A stretch of 64,000 nucleotides of DNA. It comes from Bacteroidales bacterium. GTDB lineage: Bacteria > Bacteroidota > Bacteroidia > Bacteroidales > F082. Each line of letters opens with the position of its first letter. Within the stretch, counting starts at the first letter, position 1. The notes below the pieces were generated by a model. The model was given only the letters and a program-made list of their open reading frames with translations, was not told where the DNA came from and searched no databases. Both the position numbers and the translations under genes were made by a program. Location: assembly GCA_021647205.1 (NCBI GenBank), contig JAKIVD010000002.1:1-64000 (forward strand), given 5' to 3'. Of the stretch, positions 9,501 to 16,977 are shown in pieces.

Positions 9501-10004
9501 AAGCATTTTCAACAGGTTCCACACCGACTCGATGTATTTATTGTCGAAGGTAATGTAAGGGTGGTCAAGATCGACCCAGTAACCGATTTTCTCGGTTAAA
9601 TCATCCCACAAATCTTTGTATTTCAAAACCTCCTTGCGGCAGGCTTTGTTGTAGTCTTCCACACTTATTTTTGTGCCAATGTCTTCTTTGGTGATGCCCA
9701 GTGTTTTTTCCACACTGATTTCTACCGGTAATCCGTGCGTATCCCAGCCGGCTTTGCGTTCAACGTATTTTCCTTTGAGGGTTTGGTAGCGGCAAAACAG
9801 GTCTTTGATTGTCCGGGCCATTACATGGTGGATGCCGGGCACACCATTGGCTGAGGGCGGGCCTTCGTAAAACACGAAAGGCTCGTTGCCTTTCCGGCTT
9901 TCGAGGCTTTGTTTAAAAACCTGCTGTTCTTCCCAAAACACACCGATTTCTTCGGCAATCTTCGGCAGGTCCAGTTGTTTGTATTCCTTGTATTTAGCTC
10001 CCAT
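6555..10004 (-). CDS. ileS: Isoleucyl-tRNA synthetase
   Basis: Class I aminoacyl-tRNA synthetase charging tRNA-Ile. The HIGH-type motif appears as PSANGVPGIHH (residues 50-60) and the KMSKS motif as NKMSKRLGN near residue 690. Between them lie the CP1 editing domain and the WxxxxSRxWG-type stretch NLSRSRFWGVPLP. At 1149 residues and with the GIHH form, it resembles the longer eukaryote-like (type 2) isoleucyl enzymes rather than the about 940-residue E. coli form. That class is known for low sensitivity to mupirocin; whether this one is resistant is inference. It is the first gene of the ileS-dksA-lspA unit, with a promoter at 10039-10046. Confidence 0.97.
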   Translation of the reverse strand: MGAKYKEYKQLDLPKIAEEIGVFWEEQQVFKQSLESRKGNEPFVFYEGPPSANGVPGIHHVMARTIKDLFCRYQTLKGKYVERKAGWDTHGLPVEISVEKTLGITKEDIGTKISVEDYNKACRKEVLKYKDLWDDLTEKIGYWVDLDHPYITFDNKYIESVWNLLKMLFDKDLLYKGYSIQPYSPAAGTGLSTHELNQPGCYRDVTDTTVVAQFKVIRTEAPHKLFDDVEDDLYILAWTTTPWTLPSNTALAVGDKIDYVKVKTFNIYTGQPVTVVLAKECLSSYFNEKNADLSFEDYKAGDKKVPFKVIGNCKGFELTGVSYEQLFPWIKPMGKAFEVIPGDFVTTEDGTGIVHIAPTFGADDDRVAKVMGIAPLILIDKAGERRPMVDLKGRFFPMEDLGEEFVSKQVNTEKYSDFAGRFVKNAYSEELAKAETTLDIDLAVQLKKENKAFRIEKHVHNYPHCWRTDKPILYYPLDSWFVKTTALKDRMIELNKTINWKPRSTGEGRFGNWLENLVDWNLSRSRFWGVPLPIWVTKDRKELKVIGSAAELKTEVEKAVAAQVMNNNPMAGFVPENMRKENYETFDFHRPFVDEITLVSDSGQAMFREPGLIDVWFDSGSMPYAQFHYPFENVEVFEKNFPANFIAEGVDQTRGWFFTLHAIATMLFDSVAYKTVVSNGLVLDKAGNKMSKRLGNAVDPFETINKFGPDATRWYMITNSQPWDNLRFDVAGIDEVRRKFLGTLYNTYAFFALYANIDGFTYSEEEVPVTERTELDQWILSELNSLIKVVDEAFTNYEPTKAGRAIQYFVNEHLSNWYVRLSRRRFWKGSYSKDKMEAYQTLYRCLEVVAQLASPIAPFFTDRIFTDLNKVSKRSNAISVHLTDFPKADASLINKDLEDRMELAQKISSMVLSLRKKSKMRVRQPLQRIMIPVLNERFRELVSAVEDLILSEVNVKQLEYITDESGILVKKIKPNFKSLGPKYGKLMKQIAGKVAQFNQDDIRKFEADEQFSIKIDDEEIALSLDDVEIGTEDIPGWSVATQDHLTVALDLNLTPELKAEGLTRELVNRIQNLRKDMGLEVTDRISLQIEKNGTTDEAFVSFKDYIGSETLSVVEFVEELQQENLAELDLQEGTKVRLKLKKEPEKQNK

Positions 10005-10038
10005 CAGAAACCCTGTTATTATTTTTGAAAATTGGCTG

Positions 10039-10046
10039 CAAAGCTA
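10039..10046 (-). promoter_or_regulatory. Bacteroidota -7 box for ileS
   Basis: Read on the minus strand this is TAGCTTTG, a match to TAnnTTTG, 34 bp before the ileS ATG. Confidence 0.55.
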
Positions 10047-10092
10047 AACAAATTTGCAGCATCTTAAAAAGGGGTTTTTATGTACCGAATAT

Positions 10093-10140
10093 GACCTTTC
10101 AGGTCGAAGGCGGGCCGGCGTGAAAGAGACCTGAAAGGTC
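10093..10140. repeat. 13-bp perfect inverted repeat
   Basis: gacctttcaggtc at 10093-10105 is the exact reverse complement of 10128-10140. The 22-bp spacer is GC-rich. Each arm is itself nearly palindromic. It lies between ileS and the superoxide reductase gene and next to another inverted repeat (10189-10233). No T-tract gives it clear terminator character on the plus strand; seven A follow on the right. Confidence 0.7.
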
Positions 10141-10188
10141 GAAAAAAAGAACAGCAAAAACCATTGGCTACAATCCACTTCTATCAAA

Positions 10189-10233
10189 TGGTCGGACGAC
10201 GATTTCGTCGTGGAATGTAGTCGTCTGACCACT
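10189..10233. repeat. Dispersed inverted-repeat element, copy 1
   Basis: The right arm agtcgtctgaccact (10219-10233) is identical to arms at 17479-17493 and 57695-57709. The left arm at 10189-10200 (tggtcggacgac) pairs with it apart from one G-T pair. The loop between arms differs from the other two copies. The 10005-10327 gap holds nothing else besides this, the neighbouring repeat, the ileS promoter and the terminator at 10265-10299. Confidence 0.75.
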
Positions 10234-10264
10234 TGAGACCCGAAAGCTAAAACTTTTCTTGCAC

Positions 10265-10299
10265 AAAAAAAAGCAAAGCCCCAAACCAGGAGCTTTGCT
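10265..10299 (-). terminator. Rho-independent terminator of the superoxide reductase gene
   Basis: On the minus strand a stem agcaaagc/gctttgct (10292-10299 with 10272-10279) is followed by a run of T (10265-10272 on the complement). It starts 28 bp after the stop of the gene at 10328. Confidence 0.8.
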
Positions 10300-10327
10300 C
10301 AAAAACAATCTATTCGAAAAAAGGATG

Positions 10328-10705
10328 TTATCCTACGTCCACCAAAACATCATCGCTATGCCACAAGCCGTGCTTGGTGCAGAACGACATGGCCGTAAGC
10401 TTCATGTTCTTTTTGGGGACGATATGAAAATCTACTTCCACATGGCCGGCCTGGTTGCCCAGTGTTCCGGGAGGGAATGTAGCTTGTGCCAACATCAAAT
10501 CGCCATCCCATAATTGTACCCAGGCAATGTAATGGTCAAAGTCATCGGGATGGGGGTATTCGTCTCCCATTTTTACGGTTACTTTAAATTTTTCGCCGGC
10601 TGTTGCTTTGTCATTGCAATGTACAAATGGGGAATGACGGTCGATGTAATCCTTTTTCGCTTCCCTGTCTATTGTTGAAATGTCAACATACCTGTTAATT
10701 TTCAT
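10328..10705 (-). CDS. Superoxide reductase (neelaredoxin/desulfoferrodoxin type)
   Basis: A 125-residue single-domain superoxide reductase that would reduce superoxide to peroxide in the cytoplasm without making oxygen, a defence typical of anaerobes and microaerophiles. The Fe(His)4Cys site can be read as H24, H52 and H58 (in HPDDFDHYIAW), C109 and H112 (in SFCTKHGLW). No N-terminal Cys4 desulforedoxin domain is present. The usual EKHVP motif is DRHSP here, so the lysine beside the active site is arginine. It is monocistronic, with its own promoter (10743-10750) and terminator (10265-10299). Confidence 0.9.
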   Translation of the reverse strand: MKINRYVDISTIDREAKKDYIDRHSPFVHCNDKATAGEKFKVTVKMGDEYPHPDDFDHYIAWVQLWDGDLMLAQATFPPGTLGNQAGHVEVDFHIVPKKNMKLTAMSFCTKHGLWHSDDVLVDVG

Positions 10706-10742
10706 TTTATTATCGTTTTAAGTGTGAATTAATTTTAGGCTG

Positions 10743-10750
10743 CAAATATA
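10743..10750 (-). promoter_or_regulatory. Bacteroidota -7 box for superoxide reductase
   Basis: Read on the minus strand this is TATATTTG, a match to TAnnTTTG, 37 bp before the ATG. Confidence 0.55.
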
Positions 10751-10941
10751 GAGAATATTTAATTGTGGACGGTGTTTATCTGGAACGGTTCTTAATAAAA
10801 TTTGTTAAAGCGCAAAGTTGCCTGCGGTTCTTTTGTTTTATCCCGATGGAGGAACAAGTACCCGGCCAGGCAGTAACGAATAATGCAAAAGACTGCACAG
10901 TATTTCGGTGAGCGGGATTCAAATCAAAACCATCATTTCCA

Positions 10942-10974
10942 TTGCTCAGGGAAACCTGATTTTCCCTACCTTTG
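10942..10974 (+). promoter_or_regulatory. Bacteroidota promoter for GGGP synthase
   Basis: TTG at 10942-10944 and TACCTTTG at 10967-10974 are separated by 22 bp. Transcription would start near 10980, only about 9 bp before the ATG at 10989. This excludes the longer reading frame that begins at 10908. Confidence 0.6.
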
Positions 10975-10988
10975 CTGAAAAGAACCTC

Positions 10989-11720
10989 ATGGAAATAGCA
11001 GCACTTTTTCAACAGCAAAAAAAACAACTCGCTGTACTCATCGATCCCGATAAATTATCGGTGGCCCAACTGGAAGTAACGGCAAAGAACGCCCAAAAAG
11101 CAGGGGTTGATTTCTTTTTTGTCGGCGGTAGCCTGATGACTTCCGATATGCTTTACCACTCGGTAAAAATATTGAAAGAGTACAGCAATGTTCCCGTAGT
11201 TTTGTTTCCGGGAAACAGCTACCAGATTGCCCGCAATGCCGATGCCATACTTTTTCTTTCGCTTATTTCGGGACGCAATCCCGACATGCTCATCGGCATG
11301 CACGTTTTGGCAGCACCCTATGTCAAGCTCAGCGGACTGAAAACCATCCCGACCGGTTACATGCTCATCGACAGTGGCAAACCCACTTCGGTGACTTATA
11401 TGAGCAATTCGTTTCCCATCCCCAACGACAAAAACGACATCGCTGCCTGCACGGCTATGGCCGGAGAAATGCTGGGCATGAAACTTATTTATATGGATGC
11501 CGGTAGCGGGGCCGGGCAGACCGTCCCCGAAAAAATGATCCGTTTTGTAAAAGATTCCATCGAAACACCCCTGATTGTCGGGGGGGGCATCAGAACCACC
11601 GAAAAACTGCAAAGTGTGATGGAAGCCGGTACCGATATTGTTGTTGTAGGCAACCGTTTTGAAGAAGACCCAAACCTGATTTTTGAGTTTGCCGAACGGG
11701 TGAAGCAATTCAATGCTTAA
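10989..11720 (+). CDS. Geranylgeranylglyceryl phosphate synthase family protein
   Basis: TIM-barrel prenyltransferase of the PcrB/GGGPS family, which makes an ether bond between a prenyl diphosphate and glycerol-1-phosphate. Family features include LAVLIDPDK at the N-terminus, FVGGSLM, SGLKTIPTGYMLID, MDAGSGAG, and the phosphate-binding VGGGIRT and GNRFEEDP near the C-terminus. The 243-residue length is normal. The start at ATG 10989 rests on the promoter at 10967-10974, although the frame stays open upstream. Bacteroidota members are known to make GGGP-type products, but the natural lipid is uncertain. No glycerol-1-phosphate dehydrogenase lies nearby. Confidence 0.9.
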   Translation: MEIAALFQQQKKQLAVLIDPDKLSVAQLEVTAKNAQKAGVDFFFVGGSLMTSDMLYHSVKILKEYSNVPVVLFPGNSYQIARNADAILFLSLISGRNPDMLIGMHVLAAPYVKLSGLKTIPTGYMLIDSGKPTSVTYMSNSFPIPNDKNDIAACTAMAGEMLGMKLIYMDAGSGAGQTVPEKMIRFVKDSIETPLIVGGGIRTTEKLQSVMEAGTDIVVVGNRFEEDPNLIFEFAERVKQFNA

Positions 11721-11760
11721 TTCATTAAACCGCTTCTTTCCGTGTACAATTTATTAAGTT

Positions 11761-11768
11761 TATTTTTG
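11761..11768 (+). promoter_or_regulatory. Bacteroidota -7 box for the S9 peptidase
   Basis: TATTTTTG matches TAnnTTTG, 32 bp before the ATG at 11801. Confidence 0.5.
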
Positions 11769-11800
11769 TCCCTTCATTTCAATTATCAACACACAGATTT

Positions 11801-13939
11801 ATGAAAAAGTTAACCGAACTATGTTTGTTGGCTGCTTTCCTTTTTCAGGGATTTACCCTGACGGCCCAGGAAAAAGTATTGACCCTCGAAGATGCCTCCT
11901 GGATGAATCCGGCCATTTTTCCCGCCCGCGTTGCCCAGTTGCAATGGATTGGCGACAGCGATGATTACGCTTATGCGAAGGAAAATGCCATCTATAAAGT
12001 AACGGCCAAAAAAGGAACGGAAACCCTCCTGCTCGACCTCGACCAGATGAATGGCGACCTCCGCCGAAACAGGCTGGACTCCCTGAAACACCTGCCTTCC
12101 CTACAGTTTTCAAGCATGGAAAAGTGCACATTTACCCGCGAAGGTAAATATTACGAATACAGTTTGAGCACCAACAAAATCAGCGAAGTCAACCGTATCC
12201 CCGACACGGCAAAGAATATTGACTATCACAAGAAAAGCGGAAGAATCGCTTACACTTTAAAGAACAATCTTTTTATTTCTATCGACGGTAAACAAAGCCG
12301 GATTACACAGGATGAAAACCCCGGAATCGTTAACGGACAAACTGTAAGCCGGGTGGAGTTCGGCATTACTACAGGAACCTTCTGGTCGCCAACCGGGAAA
12401 AAACTGGCCTTTTACCGAAAGGATGAAACGGAAGTGACCGACTACCCCCTGGTGAATATCAACAAACGTATTGCCGAGGTGGAAAGTACAAAATATCCCA
12501 TGGCCGGCATGACGAGCGAGCAGGTTTCGCTCGGCGTTTACGATCTGGAAAGCGGGAAAACCATCTTCCTGCAAACCGATGGGCCGAAAGATCAATACCT
12601 GACTGCCGTAAGCTGGGGGCCGGAAGGAAAATTTATTTACACTGCCTTACTCAACCGCGACCAGAACCACCTGAAACTGAATAAATATGATGCCGGTACG
12701 GGCGATTTTGTAAAAACACTTTTTGAAGAGAAAAACCCCAAATATGTTGAACCGGAACACCCGCTCTATTTCAATCCCGAAAACCCGAATGAATTTATCT
12801 GGTTTAGCGAACGCAATGGCTACGACCATTTATACCTGTACAATACCGATGGCGAACTGCTTAAACAATTGACCGATGGCGAATGGGTGGTTACGGAATT
12901 CCTGGGTTTTTACGACAAAGACAAAATCTTTTTCAAAGCTACTAAAGAAAGTCCGCTGCAAAAAAACATTTATGCAATAAGCCTGAAAGATGGAAAAATC
13001 ACCCGTACTTCGCCTGAGCATGGAACGCACACTGCGCGCATTAGCAAGAGCGGTAAATTCATCATCGATATTTTTAGCAATACCGAAACCAGCCGTCAGT
13101 ACAGCTTGCTGAACAGCAAAGGAAAAACCCTCCGGATTATCAAAGCCGATAAACATGCCCTGAAAGATTATAAACTGGGTGAAATGCTGCTGTTCGACCT
13201 GAAAGCACCGGACGGCACAACGCTTTACAGCCGGCTGATTTACCCTGTTGATTTCGACAAAAACAAAAAATATCCGGTCATTGTTTACGTTTACGGTGGG
13301 CCACATGCCCAATTGGTTACCGATTCGTGGCTGGGGGGCGCCGGCTTGTTTTTGAATTACCTGGCAAGCCAGGGCTACTTCATTTTCACCCTCGACAACC
13401 GGGGCTCTGCCAACCGTGGCCGCGATTTTGAACAGGCCATTTTCCGTAACTGCGGAAGTATTGAGGTTGCAGACCAAATGGTTGGCGTCGATTACCTGAA
13501 AACCCTGCCTTATATCGACACCGCCCGCATTGGCGTTGACGGCTGGAGCTACGGTGGATTTATGACCACCTCGCTGATGGTGAAACAGGCCGAAACTTTT
13601 AAAGTGGGTGTGGCCGGCGGGCCGGTCATCGACTGGCAGTATTACGAAGTAATGTACGGCGAGCGATATATGGACACGCCCGAAAGCAATCCCGAAGGCT
13701 ACAAAAAAGCCAGCCTGTTAAACTATGTTGATCAACTTAATGGTAAGCTCCTGTTGATTCATGGTACGATGGACCCCACCGTTGTCTGGCAACACAGCCT
13801 GCTGTTTTTACAAAAAGCCATCCAAAGCGGCAAACAAATGGATTATATGGTGTACCCCGGTCATGGCCACGGCGTTCGGGGCAGGGACAGGCTGCATTTG
13901 AATACCAAGATTGCAGAGTATTTTAAAGTGAATTTGTGA
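11801..13939 (+). CDS. Dipeptidyl peptidase IV-like S9 serine peptidase
   Basis: An exported 712-residue prolyl oligopeptidase-family peptidase. It has a signal peptide (about residues 1-22, ending LTAQ), an eight-bladed propeller domain (about 40-440, DPPIV_N type), and a C-terminal alpha/beta hydrolase. The catalytic triad is visible: S583 in GWSYGG, D658 in GTMDPTV and H690 in PGHGHGV. Family members release Xaa-Pro or related dipeptides from peptides in the periplasm. glnA starts 38 bp downstream with no obvious promoter, so the two may be cotranscribed, which would link peptide use with nitrogen assimilation. Confidence 0.93.
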   Translation: MKKLTELCLLAAFLFQGFTLTAQEKVLTLEDASWMNPAIFPARVAQLQWIGDSDDYAYAKENAIYKVTAKKGTETLLLDLDQMNGDLRRNRLDSLKHLPSLQFSSMEKCTFTREGKYYEYSLSTNKISEVNRIPDTAKNIDYHKKSGRIAYTLKNNLFISIDGKQSRITQDENPGIVNGQTVSRVEFGITTGTFWSPTGKKLAFYRKDETEVTDYPLVNINKRIAEVESTKYPMAGMTSEQVSLGVYDLESGKTIFLQTDGPKDQYLTAVSWGPEGKFIYTALLNRDQNHLKLNKYDAGTGDFVKTLFEEKNPKYVEPEHPLYFNPENPNEFIWFSERNGYDHLYLYNTDGELLKQLTDGEWVVTEFLGFYDKDKIFFKATKESPLQKNIYAISLKDGKITRTSPEHGTHTARISKSGKFIIDIFSNTETSRQYSLLNSKGKTLRIIKADKHALKDYKLGEMLLFDLKAPDGTTLYSRLIYPVDFDKNKKYPVIVYVYGGPHAQLVTDSWLGGAGLFLNYLASQGYFIFTLDNRGSANRGRDFEQAIFRNCGSIEVADQMVGVDYLKTLPYIDTARIGVDGWSYGGFMTTSLMVKQAETFKVGVAGGPVIDWQYYEVMYGERYMDTPESNPEGYKKASLLNYVDQLNGKLLLIHGTMDPTVVWQHSLLFLQKAIQSGKQMDYMVYPGHGHGVRGRDRLHLNTKIAEYFKVNL

Positions 13940-13977
13940 GGAAAAATAATTACCAAAAACTTTCATAAGGACAAAAC

Positions 13978-15480
13978 ATGAACGACAATATTTCCATGAA
14001 CCCCAATCCGGTTATCCAGTACCTGAACAAACCGGCAGAGGAATTAACCAAAAGTGACCTCATCCGGTTTATTGAGGACAACGATATCGAAATGATTAAT
14101 TTCAGGTATGCCGGCTGGGATGGCCGGTTAAAAACCCTGAATTTTATTATTACCAGCCGCGAGCACCTCGACAACATTCTTACTGCCGGCGAACGTGTTG
14201 ACGGCTCCAGCCTCTTTCCCTTTGTGGAAGCCGGCTCCAGCGATCTTTACGTAGTTCCGCGCTATAAAACGGCTTTTGTCAATCCATTTACCGAGATTCC
14301 AACTTTGGATATTTTGTGCTCGTTCTACGACCGGGATGGAAACGCACTGGCAGGCGCCCCTGAAAATATCCTGAAAAAGGCCCACGACGTTTTTAAAGAG
14401 AAAACCGGTTACGAATTCGAAACCATGGGCGAGCTCGAATATTATATTATTAGCGAAGACGACGGCCTGTTTAAAGCCGACGACCAGAAAGGTTACCACG
14501 AATCTTCACCATTTTCAAAGTGGAACAGTTTCCGTACCGAAGCCATGAAACTGATTGCCGAAGCCGGGGGCATCATCAAATACGGCCACTCGGAAGTGGG
14601 TAATTTTAACAAGGATGGCTATGTTTACGAACAAAACGAAATCGAATTCCTTCCCACCAATGTGGAAGATGCCGCCGACCAGTTGCTGAAAGCCAAATGG
14701 ATAGTGCGCACACTGGCAGCGCAATACGGGGTAACCGTAACTTTTGCGCCAAAAATTACGGTGGGCAAAGCCGGCAGCGGTTTGCACATCCACACCCGTG
14801 TGATGAAGAACGGCGTTAACCAAATGATTGAAAACGGGAAACTGAGTAAAGTGGCCAAGTCGGCCATTGCCGGTTATATGAAACTCGCCCCTTCTTTAAC
14901 AGCTTTTGGCAACCTGAACCCGACTTCTTATTTCCGGCTGGTACCCCACCAGGAAGCACCCACCAACATTTGCTGGGGCGACCGCAACCGTTCGGTTTTG
15001 GTGCGTGTGCCTTTGGGATGGTCAGCCCCTTCCAATATGATCCATAAAGTAAACCCGCAGGAAAGTGGCGATGTGGTTGATTTTTCGGACAAGCAAACCG
15101 TTGAATTCCGCAGCCCCGACGGCTCAGCCGATATTTATCTTTTACTGGCCGGTTTAACCGTTGCAGCACGCATTGGACTGGAAATGAAAGACGCCCTGAA
15201 ACTGGCTGAGAAAACCTACGTTGATGTCAATATTTTCGATAAGGAAAACAAAAAACGCCTCGGGCAGTTGGCACATTTACCTGCATCCTGTGTTGAATCG
15301 GCAGATGAATTGAAAACTCAGATGCATTTTTACAGCCAACACAATATTTTCCCGGAGCCGGTTTTGAAGTGCCTTATTGATACTTTAAAAGCCCATAAAG
15401 ATGAAGGCCTCATTTCCCGAATTCAAAACGATGACGAGAAGGTGATGGAGTTGGTGAACAGGTTTTTTTATTGCGGATAG
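13978..15480 (+). CDS. glnA: Glutamine synthetase, type I family
   Basis: A 500-residue glutamine synthetase that ligates ammonia to glutamate with ATP. It has the N-terminal beta-grasp domain (MINFRYAGWDGR near residue 40) and the catalytic domain with GELEYYI and QNEIEF metal-binding glutamates, GSGLHIH (substrate and ATP site) and VEFRSPD. At the position of the adenylylation tyrosine of enterobacterial enzymes (NLYD) it reads NIFD, with F420, so regulation by adenylylation is not expected. It is clearly not the about 730-residue GSIII. It begins with ATG 38 bp after the peptidase gene. Confidence 0.92.
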   Translation: MNDNISMNPNPVIQYLNKPAEELTKSDLIRFIEDNDIEMINFRYAGWDGRLKTLNFIITSREHLDNILTAGERVDGSSLFPFVEAGSSDLYVVPRYKTAFVNPFTEIPTLDILCSFYDRDGNALAGAPENILKKAHDVFKEKTGYEFETMGELEYYIISEDDGLFKADDQKGYHESSPFSKWNSFRTEAMKLIAEAGGIIKYGHSEVGNFNKDGYVYEQNEIEFLPTNVEDAADQLLKAKWIVRTLAAQYGVTVTFAPKITVGKAGSGLHIHTRVMKNGVNQMIENGKLSKVAKSAIAGYMKLAPSLTAFGNLNPTSYFRLVPHQEAPTNICWGDRNRSVLVRVPLGWSAPSNMIHKVNPQESGDVVDFSDKQTVEFRSPDGSADIYLLLAGLTVAARIGLEMKDALKLAEKTYVDVNIFDKENKKRLGQLAHLPASCVESADELKTQMHFYSQHNIFPEPVLKCLIDTLKAHKDEGLISRIQNDDEKVMELVNRFFYCG

Positions 15481-15494
15481 GAAATAAAACCAAA

Positions 15495-15522
15495 CCCGGC
15501 GGGTGGCCTTGCTCCCGCCGGG
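15495..15522 (+). terminator. Strong GC hairpin after glnA
   Basis: A perfect 9-bp stem (cccggcggg at 15495-15503, cccgccggg at 15514-15522) with a 10-base loop begins 14 bp after the glnA stop. Only a short T stretch follows, so it may act as a transcript-end stabiliser or weak terminator. It belongs to the repeat-rich gap 15481-15722. Confidence 0.5.
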
Positions 15523-15539
15523 TTGATGACCTGTTCTTC

Positions 15540-15647
15540 AACCTGACGGGTCCCCCGGCACAGACACACTTCTACCCGGCAGGTTTTTGTCGCAACCTGA
15601 CGGGTCCCCCGGCACTCAGGCACGCTTCGAGCCGGCAGGTTTTTGTG
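15540..15647. repeat. Two tandem copies of a 54-bp repeat
   Basis: The copies at 15540-15593 and 15594-15647 share aacctgacgggtcccccggc at the left and ccggcaggtttttgt at the right, with a few differences in the middle. In each unit acctgacggg and ccggcaggt can pair imperfectly to form a hairpin followed by TTTTT. A partial third unit (cctgacaggcc) continues to about 15666. The gap holds no gene. Confidence 0.75.
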
Positions 15648-15722
15648 GTATTTTTTCCTGACAGGCCAACACCAAACCACCGGGTTGAAAGGGGGTCGTG
15701 TACACTTGCAGCGGAAAACTCC

Positions 15723-16778
15723 CTACTGAATTTTTTTATAACTGCTGTCTTTCCTGAAAACCCTTTTTATCCAAATGGGAAGGATAATCACCCCGATAAA
15801 CAAATAGGGATAATAAGTAATCAAGCGCCAGAAAATGGCCAGGGGTGCGTACCAGGATGGATTGGCGATAAAATCACCCAGAAAATCAGAGAAGATAAAT
15901 TCGGCGATGCCACTGCCACCCGGTGTCGGGCTGATAAGCAGAATAATCCACATGCTCAATTGCCGGCCGTAAATCAGGAAATGATCATATAAATTGTAGC
16001 GTTCGTGAAAAAATGCCATCAGCATAAAATTGACTACCCAGTACCTGGCCGTCCACGAAAAAACAGTAGCCACAACACTTTTAAACCAATACGAAAATGG
16101 TTTTCCTTTAATTGTTTTTGAAGTCTGAATCAGTTGGTTGGCCGACTTACGGGCCCGCATCCGCCAGCGTGATAAAATGGGGAATAAAAATACCCACGAA
16201 ATAAACGACTTGAAAAGTTGGGGGTTAATAAACAGGGCATAAAAAAGAAAGAGGGTATAAACAAATATAATAATGTACCCGCCATAAAACGCATAAATAA
16301 TCTGATCGATTTTAACCGAGTCGGGCGGGAAAATATTTTGCCCGTAAATGATGTAAACCAGCGGAACGGTAAGGATAAAAAACATTTCGTCCAGAAAAAT
16401 CGCCGTTAAAACCACGGCAGTACTCCTACCACCACTCATACCTTCCTTATACAAAAAGAAAATGGCAGGTCCGGTCCCACCCACAACCGAAGGCGAAATA
16501 GCCGAGCTGAATTCCCAAAGCATAATCACATTAAAGGCTTGTTTCCAACTTAAATAGCCTTCGGTTAACACAATAATTCGGTAGATGTAAGCCAGGTCGC
16601 GAATAGCCATCATTACAAAGGCCAGAAAAATATAGTAGAATGTCCGCCAGGTAAACTCAACAAACGAAAAGGTATTGGCATCAAAACTTCGGATGAGCAT
16701 AAAAGCACTAACCCCCAGCCCGATTAAAATAGGCCAGACAATCCGTTGGGGGCGTAAACTGTTAACAATCTTATCCAA
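15723..16778 (-). CDS. Flippase-like (LPG synthase TM-region) membrane protein
   Basis: A polytopic protein of 351 residues with about eight membrane segments, belonging to the YbhN/UPF0104 family (lysylphosphatidylglycerol synthase TM region). Recognisable family parts are the SAISPSVVGGTGPAIFFLYKEG segment near residue 95 and SPTPGGSGIAEF near residue 300. The aminoacyl-transferase domain of true MprF is absent, so it is unlikely to modify lipids itself. Transport of a lipid-linked substrate is the family's usual suggestion but is unproven here. It is a single gene. A second member of the family lies at 20644-21681. Confidence 0.85.
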   Translation of the reverse strand: MDKIVNSLRPQRIVWPILIGLGVSAFMLIRSFDANTFSFVEFTWRTFYYIFLAFVMMAIRDLAYIYRIIVLTEGYLSWKQAFNVIMLWEFSSAISPSVVGGTGPAIFFLYKEGMSGGRSTAVVLTAIFLDEMFFILTVPLVYIIYGQNIFPPDSVKIDQIIYAFYGGYIIIFVYTLFLFYALFINPQLFKSFISWVFLFPILSRWRMRARKSANQLIQTSKTIKGKPFSYWFKSVVATVFSWTARYWVVNFMLMAFFHERYNLYDHFLIYGRQLSMWIILLISPTPGGSGIAEFIFSDFLGDFIANPSWYAPLAIFWRLITYYPYLFIGVIILPIWIKRVFRKDSSYKKIQ

Positions 16779-16970
16779 ACTACCTGATTTTTAAAATGCA
16801 AAAGTAACAAAACCTGTCTTGCAAAGCCTGTCTTTTTTTTCATGCGTACGCCATATTGACAGTTAAATTAAGTTAAACGTGTCATATAGGCGCATTTTGG
16901 CCGGGATTCGGGAAAGGAACAATAGTTGAACAGCGGCTTCACAAATGAACATTAACAATCAATTAAAATT

Positions 16971-16977
16971 AAGGAGG
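16971..16977 (+). promoter_or_regulatory. Perfect Shine-Dalgarno sequence of hsp20
   Basis: AAGGAGG lies 7 bases before the ATG at 16985. Nearly all other genes here have no such site, as usual in this phylum, so strong ribosome binding seems specific to this stress gene. Confidence 0.8.

Noticed and set aside
15471-15992. 173-codon frame across the repeat gap after glnA
   Set aside because: It runs over the 54-bp repeats and into the antisense of the flippase-like gene; the peptide is proline/arginine-rich and repeat-derived.
16856-16890. TTGACA...TATAGG as a sigma-70-type promoter of hsp20
   Set aside because: The spacer of 23 bp is too long for the standard type, and the phylum uses a different consensus.
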